NCBI GenBank assembly: GCA_964036275.1
Contig: OZ038433.1
Coordinates: 14,010,957-14,074,956 of the forward strand
DNA: 64,000 bases
Direction: 5' to 3'
DNA from: Litoditis marina
Taxonomy: Eukaryota > Nematoda > Chromadorea > Rhabditida > Rhabditidae
Each line of letters begins with the position of its first letter. Within the stretch, counting starts at the first letter, position 1. A model generated the notes under the pieces. That model did no database searches. It was not told where the DNA came from and saw nothing but the letters and a program-made list of their open reading frames with translations. Below are positions 10,830 through 22,574 of the stretch, in pieces. A program made the position numbers and the translations under genes.

Positions 10830-10835
10830 TTTATT
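10830..10835 (-). terminator. possible polyadenylation signal of the SELENOK homologue
   Basis: AATAAA on the minus strand only four bases beyond the UAG that follows the UGA. If used, the 3' UTR would be too short for a SECIS element. Confidence 0.4.
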
Positions 10836-10839
10836 TGAC

Positions 10840-13800
10840 CTACCTTCCTCATCCTCCCCCAGCCATGGGCGGACAGCTCATTCCACTTCCGGTGGCAAGA
10901 CGCCCAATCTGACGACGAGGACCACCTAAAAACAGAACTTATACAAATTTACAAACAAACAGACAAATATATATATATATATATCTATATATATATATAT
11001 ATATATATTTATTTATTTATTTACTAATAAGACAAACTTGAGGCGAATACATAGACCAGTAAGCACCAACATTCTACAAAAAGAAGTCCTTTTTTGAATT
11101 TACACACGTGAAAATTGATGGTTTTACATTGAAAGTGGACAGATGTCTTCCTTTTTGACCATACACCAGTGAGGCGTGACTATTCCACATACATTAATCC
11201 GTTTTTCGATCGATATCTCTGATCTGTGAAATTTTTAGAATTCACATCAAACAATAATTTTTTTTATAATTCGTGTAACTATCCTGCCGAATTACTGGTG
11301 TATGCGCGTGCAACTTGTGATCGCCCCTGCACCAACATACGCTTCAAACTCCAATGCCAACTTCAAAATTAAATGTTCTATTTCAACTACAGCCAGTAAG
11401 TATGACTAGTTTATTACCACCGGGTTGTTTTCCCATTCAAATACGTGCAATTTCAATCCTTCCCATACGTGAGGCGACTTTTTTGTACACAGAAAATAAT
11501 CTAAAATCAGGTGTTTTATCCGGGTAATTGAACTACAAAACAGGGTGGCAGGTTAGGTTTTCTTCAGTAAAGTGCGACTATTGTTGAAATTTGGGTTATT
11601 CAAAATCCAATTATTAGAAAAATAGGTGATTGAATTGAGCATTCAACGAAGAAAACGGAAATCAGCTATTAATAGCCTGTTAATGGAGAACGATTCGAAA
11701 ACGGCTCATCATCTAGGCAAGATGAATCAGGACTCCTATTTAATTTTAGATTTAGACGAAGGATAGTTCTATTATTTAAATTATTATTAATCGGCGACAA
11801 CCCGGCAACATTTTTCGCGCTTGATTTCATTAGGCCTCGTGCTTTGCAATCATATTAATCACAAGGGACGCAGCTTCTAATTATCAATAGAAACTTCTAA
11901 TTGGAAGAATAAACTGAGATAGCAATTAGGGGGAGAGACGTGCAAAACCATCATATTTAACCGAGATAGGAGTTCGGTTTTGCTCATAATTGACATCATG
12001 CGTGTGATTTGAATGGTGTTTCACACTTTCGGGTCACAGATAGTCTTTAGTCAGATAGGTAATAGCAATGCGTTACCGATGTTGCAATTTATGTGTACGG
12101 TTCGAACGGCCAATTCACTGGAGAACCGGGTCCTTCCCGAACCGAACCGCGAACCGGTCACTGGAGAACCGAACCGAACCGACCGAACCAGTTCGTATAC
12201 AAGGTAAAATGAGTGGGAATCCACTAATTTCACCTTGTGAACGATTTGTTTGTTTAAATAATGATCAATGTCGGTCCGGTAGCGATCTTTCACTGGAGAA
12301 TCAGTCGGTTTAGATAGTCGGTTCGGTTCTTGAGTGACCGGTTCGCGGTTCGGTTCGGGGGGACCTATAACTATTTGACAAATTACACATTTTTGTGATT
12401 TTATGCAACTGAATTGGAGAGGGACCTATAACTTCTCGTATTTTTCAGCGGGAGGGATTATTAACTCTTCAGATCTCCAACCAGGACTATCCCACATATG
12501 GTGACCGGTTCGTGGTTCGGTTCGGGAAGGAGCCGGTTCTCCGGTGAATTCGCCGGTTTGGCCTCTAGAAAGCAAGCCAATACGGTGTATTTTGCACTAT
12601 CCCGCCGTGTTTGTAGTTTGCTAGCGATTCGATTCGGTCGAGATTCGTAGATTATGGCGTGTATTGACTGAGATCAGACTACAAGACACAACGAAGCTTT
12701 GGCCACTCCCTATTAGCCCACTTTAAACCTGTTTATTTCAGAAAGCTTTCTATAACATGCCCAGTTAGGTTATCTCTATAGAAAGCGACCACCGACCACA
12801 CTCGACCAAGTTTTAGCGAAGGAGATTGTATCAGTGAAAAGTTCATGACGGGAAGATTTGCGGGGCATGTTCAACTTGAAACTTCCAACTTTGCATCAAA
12901 ATTTCCAGAAAATCAAGGGTTTTGTGGGTGATTTACAAAATAGGAGAATCGCGATTCTGAACTGAATCTTCAGAGGTGTGCGAGAATCAAAAACATCAAC
13001 ATCTAGGTATGTAGGCGACGAATTGGAAATTGGAAATCCTCATCGTTATATTTGTGCTACAATTTCCAGCGGCGAATTCTTTATTTAACCCGGCATTTCG
13101 TTAAACCTCTCTGTTAACCGGGTTAACTCTTTTGTTAACCACTAAGTAACCCAAATTTTCCCCCAAAATCCATTGTAAAAAAGGGTTACAAAGGGGTTAA
13201 CAAAAGGGTTAACCCGGTTAACGGTTGATGTTAACTGAGAGGGTTAACGAAATACCGGGTTCCTTGTGGAATTGGCCATTTCCAGCAAGGATAGGAAAAT
13301 ACACTGGTAAGGTGCGACCACACGCCAGTAAGGTCTGACTAAGCGACATAAAGTAGTCCGTTTTCAAGTTCAAGTCAAAAGACGTGAAAATTCAGTTTTT
13401 TTTTTCATCAAAAGTAGACCGATTTTTATTTTTTCGGCTAAAAAGTAGTCCGTTTTTCAAAGTTTTCTGACTATTCGGACAACCTTGCTGGTGTATGGGT
13501 GCGACTAAACTGCGAAAAAGCCAAATTTCTATATAACAGTCACACCATACTGAAAGCGGATGAGAAAGTACTAAAATTTAATTCATGTATTCATCTTATA
13601 AAACCAACACCAACCGCCATTGCCTGTCCTTCCGGGACCTCCGGGTCCCTTACTTCACACCAAATTGTGACATATATTCATCATCATAGCACGTATTATA
13701 CTCAAAAAAACAGGTTAAGTTCTATATAATGGGCTACTAAGGGTATGAAACTAACCCCTATTCTGTGAAATTGGGGTTAGTTCAATACCGGAAAAAAGTG

Positions 13801-13921
13801 GAAAAAAAAAGGGTATGAAACTAACCCCATTCCCCCGTTCCGGGTCAATATCGAGATAAATGGCCTATTTTTGATTTTGATGCAAACTCACAAGTGTGCT
13901 TACTACAGAACACAAGCACAA

Positions 13922-13986
<65 letters not shown>

Positions 13987-16490
13987 CTTACAATATTTAT
14001 ATATAAACAACTAACCCTGTGGTGCCCTTCCAGGACCGCCCGCCCGGCCCCTCACTTCCCGTTTTTCTCAATTAAAACTATGTTCTGCATCAATAAATTA
14101 CCACATTTTCCCATCTTTCGCACAAACGTGAAACCGTTGTTATTTTTATGAAATTTTCTCACTCTCCAACCAAGCTTCACAGGACTCGCAGGGAATGAAA
14201 CTAACTCCCACCATTATTATGATAACATACCATTATTATCATTATTATTAATAATAATAACTAACCGCCGCCCTGTGGTGCCCTTCCGGGACCACCCGGT
14301 CCGCCACTTCCGGGCCATCTGCCGCCGCCTCCATTTGACCTACGGAGATGATCTCGGTTCGAATTCGGGTCACTCGTGGAAGAATCCAGACCGAACATCG
14401 ATTTGAAGCTGGAAAGGCACATTTTCCGCAATTCCGAACCAGAAGGGTTGTTTTCCAATGAAAATATACGACGCGTTTCATGACGTGCCTAATAAAACGG
14501 CCACATTTACCCAAACAGACACGGTATCCTCATACACCAGTAATGTCTGACTAAGCGACAAAAAGTAAGCCGTTTTCAGATGTGAACACGTGAAAATTTA
14601 GAATTTTTCATCAAAGGTAGACCGATTTTCATGTTTTCGGCTGAAAAGTAGTCCGTTTTTTGAATTTTTCTGACTATTCGGACCACCTTGCTGGTGTATG
14701 GGTATCCTGGTTTTTAAATCAACCGCCGCTTTTCTGATCATACCTACTGCTCTTAGCATACCATAGGTAAAATACCCCGTCAGAATGGCGCCGACTCATG
14801 CTAATTTTTGGTCGCTTTCTGGAACCTACGCGCATTTTCAGATGCGAAAACGGTTTGAAAGGCGAAAAACTAGATAAATAGATAGTTTTGCTGGGATATC
14901 ATGCCCCCGTTTTTAGGGTAACGTATGTTCATTTTTGCTACACTGGCATTGAAATATTTTACCTATGTAGCATACCTGATATGGAAGGCGATTTCGTTGT
15001 ACACAAAAATCGATTGAAAATCAGGTGTTTCAACTGGGTAACCAACCAACCTACACAACAGGGTGGGAGATTGGGTTTTCACCAGCAAAGTGCAACTATT
15101 GTGGGAAATACGGTAGTTTGAAAGTCTCATTGTAGGAAACATGGGAAAAATGGAGCATTTAACGAAGTCGACCGCATACGGTATCCTGGTAGGGAAACCT
15201 CCACTTTGCTATTTTTTTCACTACTCTCACAAAAAAAACTCACAACAGTATTAAGACGGAGAAAAACGAGAGAATGTACTCTATGAAGGACGGTTTTTTG
15301 TCCACCACATTTCCACCTGGAAAGGAAAACATAAACAAACACAAATCATAGGTATAGGAATAAACAACTTTCCGGTTCATCGTTCTTCTAGCCAAACAAT
15401 AGTAAAACCGGCCTATTCAGTAGAGCAGGCTTAAAACTCTCATTTCGACTTTCTACTTCATTTGAGGGTGGAGAAAGCACTGCAGCAAAGAGCAGAGAGC
15501 AAACCATTTGACCACTTTCGCGATTTTGGCAGTGACGATCAAACATAGGGCGACTTTGTTGGATGTTTCATTGTATCATCACCCGCTTTTCGTCAAAATC
15601 GAAATTTTAAACTACCCTAATTACAACTTTTGTCGATATTTACTGTTAAAGTAGGACGATTATATGAATCACTCCCGTGTCAACGGTCCTTTAAACTGCA
15701 ATTGAAAAACGTATTGCAGTTTAAAGGACTGAAGCGTTGCGATTGGTCCACGTAACCGTCCTTCTTTGATACCTCATTCCTCACCCAGAATTTTCAGTAT
15801 AGTCATCCAGAAAAAATACCTGATTTTCAATAAACTTTTGTAGAAAACAAAGTCGCCTTATGTATATGTATTGTGACGATACCACCAATTATGAATGTAG
15901 AAACTTATATTCTTGACTTTCTCTTCCTACATTTAACAAATTACAATTTTGAGGTTAACACATAACACCCATATTGCCGCTTGAATTATAATAAACCAAC
16001 TATGGTACGTTGGTACGAACCAATTTTTCTTGGAATTGGCTTCCGAAATACAGTACAATTCTCGAAATTTTCTCTAAAATTAGAAATATGGGCTCGAAAA
16101 CATATTGACAGTTATTTTGATAACGTTTTCATTCGGTCAAATGTTTGGTCACCGACATGATCAAAATACAAACACGGCATTGTGTAGGAGATATTTGCCG
16201 TGGATGTTTGGATTTCCTAGAACGATCAGGGGTGACCACTAAGTTGACCGGCATTGCAGCCGGTACGACCCCTTCCCTTTAAAACATATAAATTTGCCGA
16301 AATGTGAAAAAAATTTCGAGAAATTGGACAAAAATCCACCGAAAAGGGCAAGTAATGCCCCAATTTCGATTCTTCGCGGAACCTTTACGACCCCCTCCCT
16401 TAGAAAAGTTGCACGGGGTGCAACCTGTGGTCACCCTTGAGAACGATCTCTATAACAGAAAAACAACTTACTTGCGTCGATGTACGGCAT
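10840..16490 (-). CDS. selenoprotein K (SELENOK) homologue
   Basis: Exons in gene order with matching phases: 16472-16490, 15244-15316, 14266-14408, 10849-10925. The joined product starts MPYIDASGNVVDKK, has one hydrophobic membrane segment (YILSFFSVLILFF, about residues 18-30), then FKSMFGLD, a Ser/Asn-rich stretch, and a Gly/Pro/Arg-rich tail with GGPRRQIGRL and CPPMAGGG. This matches SELENOK: short luminal N terminus with a G-x-V motif, one TM helix, LFFK, and a tail with PPRRMGR and PPMAGG. The next codon is UGA (10849-10851), then Gly-Arg-UAG, the position and context of selenocysteine in animal SELENOK. Read as stop, the protein has 103 residues; read through, 106. SELENOK is an ER-membrane protein linked to protein palmitoylation (DHHC6) and ER-associated degradation. 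Extra Gly-Pro-Gly-Arg mini-exons may lie in the last intron. A CTTGTAG acceptor three bases before the ATG suggests trans-splicing. Confidence 0.85.
10849..10851 (-). other. candidate selenocysteine UGA codon
   Basis: In-frame UGA after ...PPMAGGG, followed by GGA AGG TAG (Gly-Arg-stop). The family ends in Gly-Gly-Sec-Gly-Arg. No SECIS-like stem was convincingly seen by eye downstream, so it could be a live Sec codon or a fossil now read as stop. Confidence 0.45.
10966..11009. repeat. TA microsatellite
   Basis: Interrupted (TA)n followed by TTTA units. Confidence 0.9.
11164..11310. repeat. diverged copy of TIR repeat family 8
   Basis: CACCAGTGAGGCGTGACTA at one end and TTACTGGTGTATG at the other. 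Confidence 0.45.
11460..11690. repeat. repeat family 10 (AGGCGACTTTNTTG)
   Basis: Contains CATACGTGAGGCGACTTTTTTG and TAAAATCAGGTGTTTTATC. Related copies at 14.9, 15.5, 18.6 and 30.2 kb. Confidence 0.55.
12095..12565. repeat. GGTTCGGTT repeat, family 3, large palindromic copy
   Basis: CACTGGAGAACC and CCGAACCGAACC on the left, with inverted GGTTCGCGGTTCGGTTCGGG on the right, lying in the last SELENOK intron. Confidence 0.65.
13080..13275. repeat. diverged GGTTAAC palindromic element related to family 2
   Basis: ACCCGGCATTTCGTTAACC at one end and GGTTAACGAAATACCGGGTT at the other, with GGGTTAAC words throughout. Confidence 0.7.
13300..13497. repeat. TIR repeat family 8
   Basis: ACACTGGTAAGGTGCGACCAC, a second CACGCCAGTAAGGTCTGAC, and a far end CGGACAACCTTGCTGGTGTATG. 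Close copies at 14.53 and 62.6 kb. Confidence 0.75.
13615..13650 (-). other. decayed or alternative Gly-Pro-Gly-Arg mini-exon of the SELENOK homologue
   Basis: Minus-strand GGACCCGGAGGTCCCGGAAG encodes GPGGPGR and is followed by GTTGGT, copying the end of the 14.3 kb exon. The start phase does not fit the other exons, so it may be decayed. Confidence 0.4.
13925..13984. repeat. TA microsatellite
   Basis: About 30 TA dinucleotides without interruption. Confidence 0.95.
14016..14054 (-). other. possible Gly-Pro-Gly-Arg mini-exon of the SELENOK homologue
   Basis: A 39-bp segment between an AG and a GTTAGT donor that encodes GRAGGPGRAPQ. It is phase-compatible with inclusion between the 14.3 and 10.9 kb exons and is clearly a copy of the end of the 14.3 kb exon. 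The acceptor is weak. Confidence 0.45.
14528..14705. repeat. TIR repeat family 8
   Basis: ATACACCAGTAATGTCTGAC at one end and ACCACCTTGCTGGTGTATGG at the other, directly upstream of SELENOK exon 3. Confidence 0.75.
14925..15125. repeat. repeat family 10 copy
   Basis: GATTGAAAATCAGGTGTTTC and GCAAAGTGCAACTATTGTGG are shared with other copies. Confidence 0.5.
15545..15865. repeat. repeat family 10 copy split by a family 1 MITE
   Basis: Begins AGGGCGACTTTGTTGGATG and ends AACAAAGTCGCCTTATG. A family 1 MITE at 15646-15768 interrupts it, which gives their relative ages. Confidence 0.65.
15646..15768. repeat. family 1 palindromic MITE copy
   Basis: Complete copy nested in the family 10 element. 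Confidence 0.88.
16222..16445. repeat. TIR repeat family 11
   Basis: AGGGGTGACCACTAAGTTGACCGGC at one end and CCTGTGGTCACCCTTGAG at the other. Related to 31.3-31.5 kb. It ends about 30 bp from SELENOK exon 1. Confidence 0.6.
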
Positions 16491-16609
16491 GATCTACAAG
16501 TAGGTTGTTGCACTCCTTATCTCATGCGTACTGAAAAATGTACTATTGTTCTATACGAACTATACTTCAACAGCAAAAATGACAGAAAAGTACTGAAAGG
16601 ATAATTCGG

Positions 16610-16885
16610 GGTGAATTCTATATCTAACCCGATTTTTAGGTGACCTAATCCTTTTTTGGTAACCTTTTTTAAGGTTACTTCGGTGGTAACCGAAAAGTAA
16701 CCCTAAACAAAAAAACAGGTTACCCTCAAATTTGGCTTGAATACTCGTTTCTACTGTTATTTTTGATGGTAACCTGATTTTGGTTTAAGGTTACTTAGAG
16801 GTTACTTATTCAAGTAACCTGAAGAAAAGGTTACCAAAAGAGGGTTAGGTTACCTAAAAACCGGGTTAGTTGTAGAATTGACCAT
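16610..16885. repeat. GGTTACC palindromic element, family 2
   Basis: Full-length copy between the divergent SELENOK and SNARE genes. Confidence 0.85.
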
Positions 16886-17810
16886 AATTCGGCAACCATC
16901 ACCGAAAAGTTTATCTTTTTCAATACGAGAACGGAGAGTCAACGACATTATATTGAATTTGAAGTGAATAAGAGAGTAGAAAAGAATACGGAGAATAAAA
17001 GTCTGTGTCTGTGAGAAAGAAAGGAGAGAACAAGAAAAAGAGAGAAAAGATATAAAATGGCGTTTGTTGATATGTGACTGTCTTTTTCTGCGAATATACT
17101 TTGTCCGAACAGCAAATCTGAATGTTTGAATGGCTAATCGTGACTTTAAATGTTGTATGTTTTCACTAAGCAATATATATGGATGTCGTCATCATATCAC
17201 GAGTTACTTCGTAACCGGTTTTCTTAATAGAAACCAAACCACCAGTAAAAAAAGAGGCATTTCTCAGGAAATATGGAAAAAGTCGACCAATTCTGATTAC
17301 AAAAACCGAATAGATCAACATATCTGGAATATAACAATCAAATCTAAAGTTGAACAATGATCGAAACAGATTAAATATTAAAGACACGTGAATTTCCCAT
17401 ATGTAAATTTGATTAGTAAACCCGCTCCATTGCGAATGGGCAAAATGCCAGGTTTGTAATTGTCAAGCAGTTTTCTTCATAAAAAGCTAAAATGACGGTT
17501 TGAATGTTTTTTTCCAATCATAGAAGGGGTAATGTCTGCCTCTGATGAGTTTTGTAAAAAAAAACTTGAAAAATGAATGACTAGCGTTGCGTGATCTCGT
17601 TAAGTAACTTGTGCGGTGTTTACAAACGCTTGCGTGGCGTTGGCCAAATTTGAGAGGTAAAGTTTTAAAAGCTCTGGATCTCAATTTAAATTGCTGCTTA
17701 TTACGTTTATCATCAATTTTTATTCTCATCAAAATATGTATAGTAAACTTTCAACTTCCACTTATTATTCATTAAGTTTCGAATCCTGATATTAATGTTG
17801 TTGATTTCTT
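16886..17810. other. intergenic region upstream of the SNARE gene
   Basis: About 0.9 kb of AT-rich DNA in which I see no repeat family and no supported exon. It probably holds promoter sequence for the SNARE gene, but no motif stands out. Confidence 0.4.
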
Positions 17811-17817
17811 CTTCCAG
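17811..17817 (+). promoter_or_regulatory. acceptor upstream of the SNARE start (possible trans-splice site)
   Basis: TTTCTTCTTCCAG lies 81 bp before the ATG. It could receive a spliced leader or end a 5' UTR intron. Confidence 0.5.
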
Positions 17818-17898
17818 GAATTTGTGCTGGTTTCTTCCTCGTCTCAGTCAGAAACAATCTCTGGCCGACGTTCGATTTACTGAGGAGGACACTCTGAG

Positions 17899-20800
17899 AT
17901 GGCATATCGCGGTATGAGAGGTAGTTCACGTCGAATCATCAAGAGTCCTAGAGTACGTAAAGTGCGAATATGAAAATAACGTTAGAAATACAAAAGGCTA
18001 TCTTGAATCAGTGTAGGAAGGGCTTAGTCGTCTTCGAAGACATTTTCTAAGTATCCAAGTAAGGAGTAAACGAAGACACAAAAGTATGGAGTGTGGTCAA
18101 GTCATTTTTGACAACACTATGGTTGTGGCCGTCATGTAGCTTATCAATTGAAGTATGACATATTCCAATTATACCTCAGTAACGTGTACGAATAGCTAAA
18201 ACAAATCTAAAAACTGGCTCCTTTTTTGACAATAAGGGCACAGTTTCTTATTTTCACCTAAATTCCTGGAATTCAACGTACATCCATCGAACAACGGGTT
18301 CTTCATGATTGTACTTCGAAGTCATCTCCTCACCAAATAGTTCCAGACCAATCATACAAATTGAATATTTCAGGTACAAACAGTAACGGATTCGACAGTT
18401 CGTATTTGGAAAGACAAAATGATGATCAAGTGGGACTTCTCAGTGATAAAGTCTCCTCTTTGAAGAAGGTTAGTCAGTTTAAGTTTTTCATTTTGTATTT
18501 TGATACTCCTGGTATGAATACTCTTTTTTGTTGAATAATCATTCTTTGCTGGTGCGTGGACACTTCAATTTCTGAATACGGGTTCCTTTTCTGCAATAAG
18601 TGGGGCGACTTTGTTGGATGCTCCATTAAATCACCCGTTTTTTTTGAAATCTGGAATTTGAACTACCCGAATTTTACCATAGTCGCATATTACTGGTGAA
18701 TAATCAATCGTTCACCCGGTTTTGCAGTTTAGTTGCCCAGATAAAACACCTGATTTTCAATAAATTTCTGTGTACAACAAAGTCGCCTGACGTATGCTCT
18801 TTCTGTGAGCGTGAGATTCTAACCTAATGTTTCTCGAAAGAACTGTTTTTTTTCGCAACCCAGTCACATCTAGCTTCCTAGCTCCCTAGCTCTAGTGTGC
18901 TCGTGCTAGGTATCGCCACATCACAACTTCCAAAAATGAGCTATATAGCAAAAAAAAAGTCCCTACTTCTCGAAATCTTGCGTGAAATCTGAAATATCGT
19001 TGAGTTGCGTAAAGTGTATTTGTATTCGAAAGTTGCTAGTTTCGATTGATGGTACTTTGAGTGAGTTTTAGTTCAACTCTGTGCTTTCTTCCCTCAGCTA
19101 CGACGGGGGGTAGCTGGGGGTTGGGGGGTGGCTAATCAGTACCGCGCATACCCTAAATGCTCAGCGTTTTGAAGTTTTGAGAAAAACCCCCCTGTTTTTG
19201 GTCCGAAGATTTGGGAAAACCCCCCCCCCCCTCAAAAATTGTCTGATTTAGCAATTTTTTAAATTAAGGGCAAAACCCCCTTATAATGGCTGAGGGGGAG
19301 GGCAAAACCCCTGTTTGAAAAAGTCACAACTCTGAGGCATTTAGGGTATGGTACCGCGCATACGTAAAATACTCCCTCATTTCGATGTTGACAGGATGCT
19401 CACCTGTACATGACTACGATCGACAGACACATGATCATTTTTCGGGAAAATGTTAGTGTCTTTTTGCTAAAGCATAATTCAAGACAGAAATGCGTAAATT
19501 TTGTTTACACATGCTCATTTTTCGGTGTCGCTCGTGCTCACATTTCTCAGCCCGAAAGTACTTCACCATTTCACGTATGGTACCGCGTTCATAATTAAAA
19601 TACCCTCTTATTCTGATATTGGCTGATGCTCACTTTAGCCCATTTCCGATTGTGCCATGATCACTTTTTGGGGTAATGTTACAGATTATCGGTGAAATTT
19701 AAAAAAAAAATTCGTGTTTTTCAGTAACATATGCTTAATTTTTGGGGATTCTCATGCTCACTTTTTTCGACCTGATGTGAAGGTATTTTACGTATGGCAC
19801 CGCGTTTGCCTTTCTGATAAACACTATTTCCTTTGCGGCTTTCACTGACCACCAACGCACACCAGTGTCCGGTGAACTATGACAAATTTAGAAACAATAA
19901 TCAGTTTCTACATTGGAAGACGGGAATAGTCACTGTTTTGCGTGAAAATATGCAACTTTTCTGGTTTTGGTGAAAAGAGAGCCTGTTTCCTGAGTTTTCT
20001 CGCTAGTCGGGCAGCTTCACTGGCCGGTGACATCCCAGTGTCCCAGTGATGACTGATTTGATCAGTAATACTTAATGTAGTAGTTACTTGCTGTATTTCA
20101 ACCGAAAAGGCGTTTTTTCGTGAAGAGTAGTCGAACCTCGCTGGTGTTTGTATGTAATTTTTTTATGGATTCGTTTACATGTAAGAATATGAGATACATA
20201 GAGAAACAGAAAATAAATAAAAAAAACTGAATTTGAGCAATATGAAAACAAGAATCGAAACTATGATGAACAGAAAGGTGAACATTAAACGAGCCTATAT
20301 ATGACTTTAGTGGAATTGAACGAGCTTAATAAACAGTATTTAGTTAGAATTGCTTTATTCGTGTTTACTTTATATGTTCAAAGCTCTATGTTTTATTGAA
20401 TACTTTTCTAGGTAGCGATTTCGATGGGAGACGAAGTTCGTGAACAGAATCGATATATCGACGGAATGGGATCTGATTTCGACTCGAACTACGGTCTCCT
20501 GGGGGGAGTTATGGGCAAATTGAGGAATGTCAGCAAGGCCGGGGGTCAGTTTTAAATTTTTCGGTTTAAAGAATGACGATTATGTGGTCCAACCCCAACG
20601 CTTCAGTTCTTGAAACTGAAATACATTTTTCAATTGCAGTTTAAAGGACTTACGCGCCGAGATTGGAGCACATAATCGTCCTGCTTTAACTAGCGCAAAC
20701 TCACGTGCATTTTTCAATAGCACGTGATTTAAACCGAAAAACGGGTCCTTTTCGAGAAAGAGAGAACAGTTACACTTTACTCTTCTCTCTGGTAAAATGT

Positions 20801-21470
20801 GACTACTACTACTATACATAAATGAACTCGCTTTTCTGGTTAATCACTTCAAATTTCCCTAATTTGTATCGAAGATATCCGAATTGGTCCAAGTTGCACT
20901 CATAGGTATACTCTGTTTCACCAATCCATGTCCTTCTACAGTAATCTCTCAAATATTCAGGAGGCTTTTTCTAAAGAAGAATTCGATATTTTGGTTTCAA
21001 GCTTTCAGAGTTTGTAGAAGTACACGTGGAGAAGACACTAGCACAATTTGAAGAAAATTCGAAAGCGCCAATATACCAAACCTTGACCTGAAAGTTTGAG
21101 AAGATTATTGTAGAGGGTTATAAGTGGGTGAAACGAACTATAACATAGTTCATTGCCAGTGTAACTAAAAGAGAACGTGCGTAACTCTAAAAACGGGCCT
21201 GATACTCATGCAAGGCGATTATTTCTCTCGTTCACCGTGTTTCAAACAGTTTTATCTTCTGAACTGAAATTGAAGTTTCAGAAATAGGGCAAAAATGAGC
21301 ATGGGTCTACGCCTTTTTGACGTGGTATTTTACCTATGACTGCACTGAAAATCAACACTTTTTTGTTGCAAATTCAAGGTATTTTTCGTTTTTCAGGTCA
21401 CAAAATGATGTGTTATCTGATTGGATTTGCTCTCTTCGTTTTCTTCATAATTTATTATCTGGCGAGGTAG
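17899..21470 (+). CDS. nbet-1: BET1-family Golgi SNARE (nbet-1-like)
   Basis: Exons 17899-17920, 18374-18468, 20412-20544 and 21397-21470 join in phase to 107 residues, close to the 118 of human BET1. A short N-terminal tail precedes the SNARE motif (LSDKVSSLKKVAISMGDEVR, QNRYIDGMGSDFDSNYGLLG, MGKL; about residues 30-86), followed by a tail anchor CYLIGFALFVFFIIYYLAR at the C terminus. The zero-layer residue, in GDEVREQNRYID, is the Gln expected of a Qc/Qb-type SNARE. BET1 is a vesicle SNARE for ER-to-Golgi fusion with syntaxin-5, membrin and Sec22. The start is the first ATG behind an acceptor and gives MAYRGMRG. The introns contain family 10 and other repeats but all splice sites are canonical, and the gene looks intact. 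Confidence 0.93.
18602..18790. repeat. repeat family 10 copy
   Basis: GGGGCGACTTTGTTGGATG to CAACAAAGTCGCCTGACG, inside SNARE intron 2. Confidence 0.65.
19115..19360. repeat. palindromic repeat with C-rich runs
   Basis: CATACCCTAAATGCTCAG and the inverted TGAGGCATTTAGGGTATGG flank CCCCC runs in SNARE intron 2. Confidence 0.6.
19345..19802. repeat. tandem pair of GTATGGTACCGCG-ended repeats
   Basis: GGGTATGGTACCGCGCATACG, CGTATGGTACCGCGTTC and CGTATGGCACCGCGTTTGCC mark successive units that share GTGCTCAC and ATGCTCACTTT words. Confidence 0.55.
20568..20690. repeat. family 1 palindromic MITE copy
   Basis: Inserted 24 bp behind the exon 3 donor of the SNARE gene. Confidence 0.88.
20880..21150. 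repeat. TIR repeat family 4 copy
   Basis: CTCTGTTTCACCAATCCATG at one end and GGGTTATAAGTGGGTGAAAC at the other, in SNARE intron 3. Confidence 0.65.
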
Positions 21471-21999
21471 AAAATTCAGATTCTACCAATATATCGATTT
21501 TTATTTTCCATAATTTCCTATTGTGATCCGTTTTTATATGGTTTTCTCCCTCTAAAAGTTTATTCTTCTATTCGAATGATTTGTGTACTCATTCTGAATA
21601 TTTCTATCACTCTTTTTCTTTAACTTTTAGCGAATTGTGATAGATTATCTACTGGTGTGTTGTATATTCGTTTCCCCTGGTGCACGTGCAACTAACAATA
21701 TAAATTATTCGGTTTTAAAAATTTTGTTTACTTGTTAGCAGGGTGGCACTGGCTTGTAAAAAATACTAAATAATGAAAAATGAGATGAACGCATGAGATT
21801 TGGTTTGTGTTAGCTGATTTTGTCAAAAAAAGATCAAAAGTGAACATCGGAATTGCATTTATAGAAATAATACCGGAAATTTCGCAAAACCCTTCACCTT
21901 GGCTGTACTAAATACAACATCACACTATACCGTATACGGAAGTTTATCTTTGCTTGCTTTTCAATGACATTTTCACTGAAGGAGCTTGCATGGATTGTG

Positions 22000-22165
22000 T
22001 GTGTGGCAGATCAGAGAGCGGGTGGTGCTGTCTGCCGTCTCCTTGACCACAATGCTCTCTCACTTTCGTAGTTGATCAATACCAACGGCTTGACGCAAAT
22101 TTCTCCGGGAAGAATCGTCCTGCTCAACACCACAAGTAATTTGTAGTTTGATCAGCGAGTAGATA
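22000..22165. repeat. GAGAGAGC-type repeat fragment
   Basis: GCAGATCAGAGAGCG and ATGCTCTCTCACTTTCGTAG resemble the segment at 10.04-10.15 kb and the one at 22.48-22.57 kb. Confidence 0.45.
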
Positions 22166-22270
22166 TAGCGAATCGCAACTGAAACAGTTATGTGTGAGAT
22201 CAAACTACAATCAGCACAGAGTAGAGCCGGTCAGACCGGTATTTTCACCGGAAAACCAAACCGATTCCTT

Positions 22271-22392
22271 TAAAGTAGGACGATTATGTGGACCAATCCC
22301 GTGTCAACGGTCCTTTAAACTGCAATTGAAAAATGTACTGCGGTTTAAAGGACTGAAGCGTTCGGATTGGACCACATAATCGTCCTTCTTCA
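22271..22392. repeat. family 1 palindromic MITE copy
   Basis: Complete copy flanked by CGGTTCG-type repeat pieces. Confidence 0.88.
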
Positions 22393-22574
22393 AACCAATT
22401 ACCGGAAGCCCCCGTTCTTCAGTGAATATTAGTTCGAACCGCGGAGTGCATATTTTACAAAGTGGGTTTTATTGTGTTGAGTTTAGAGGAACTCAGAGCG
22501 AGTGAAGCCATTCTGCGATCGGTCAGCTACAAAAGCGAGAGAGCGTGGAGATCAATGAGGCCGCAGAGGCCAAT

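Noticed and set aside
14261..14458. Single unspliced frame ending in GGPGGPGRAPQGGG-stop
   Set aside because: The stop lies inside a GTTAGT donor. Splicing to 10925 restores the conserved SELENOK C terminus, which explains the region better.
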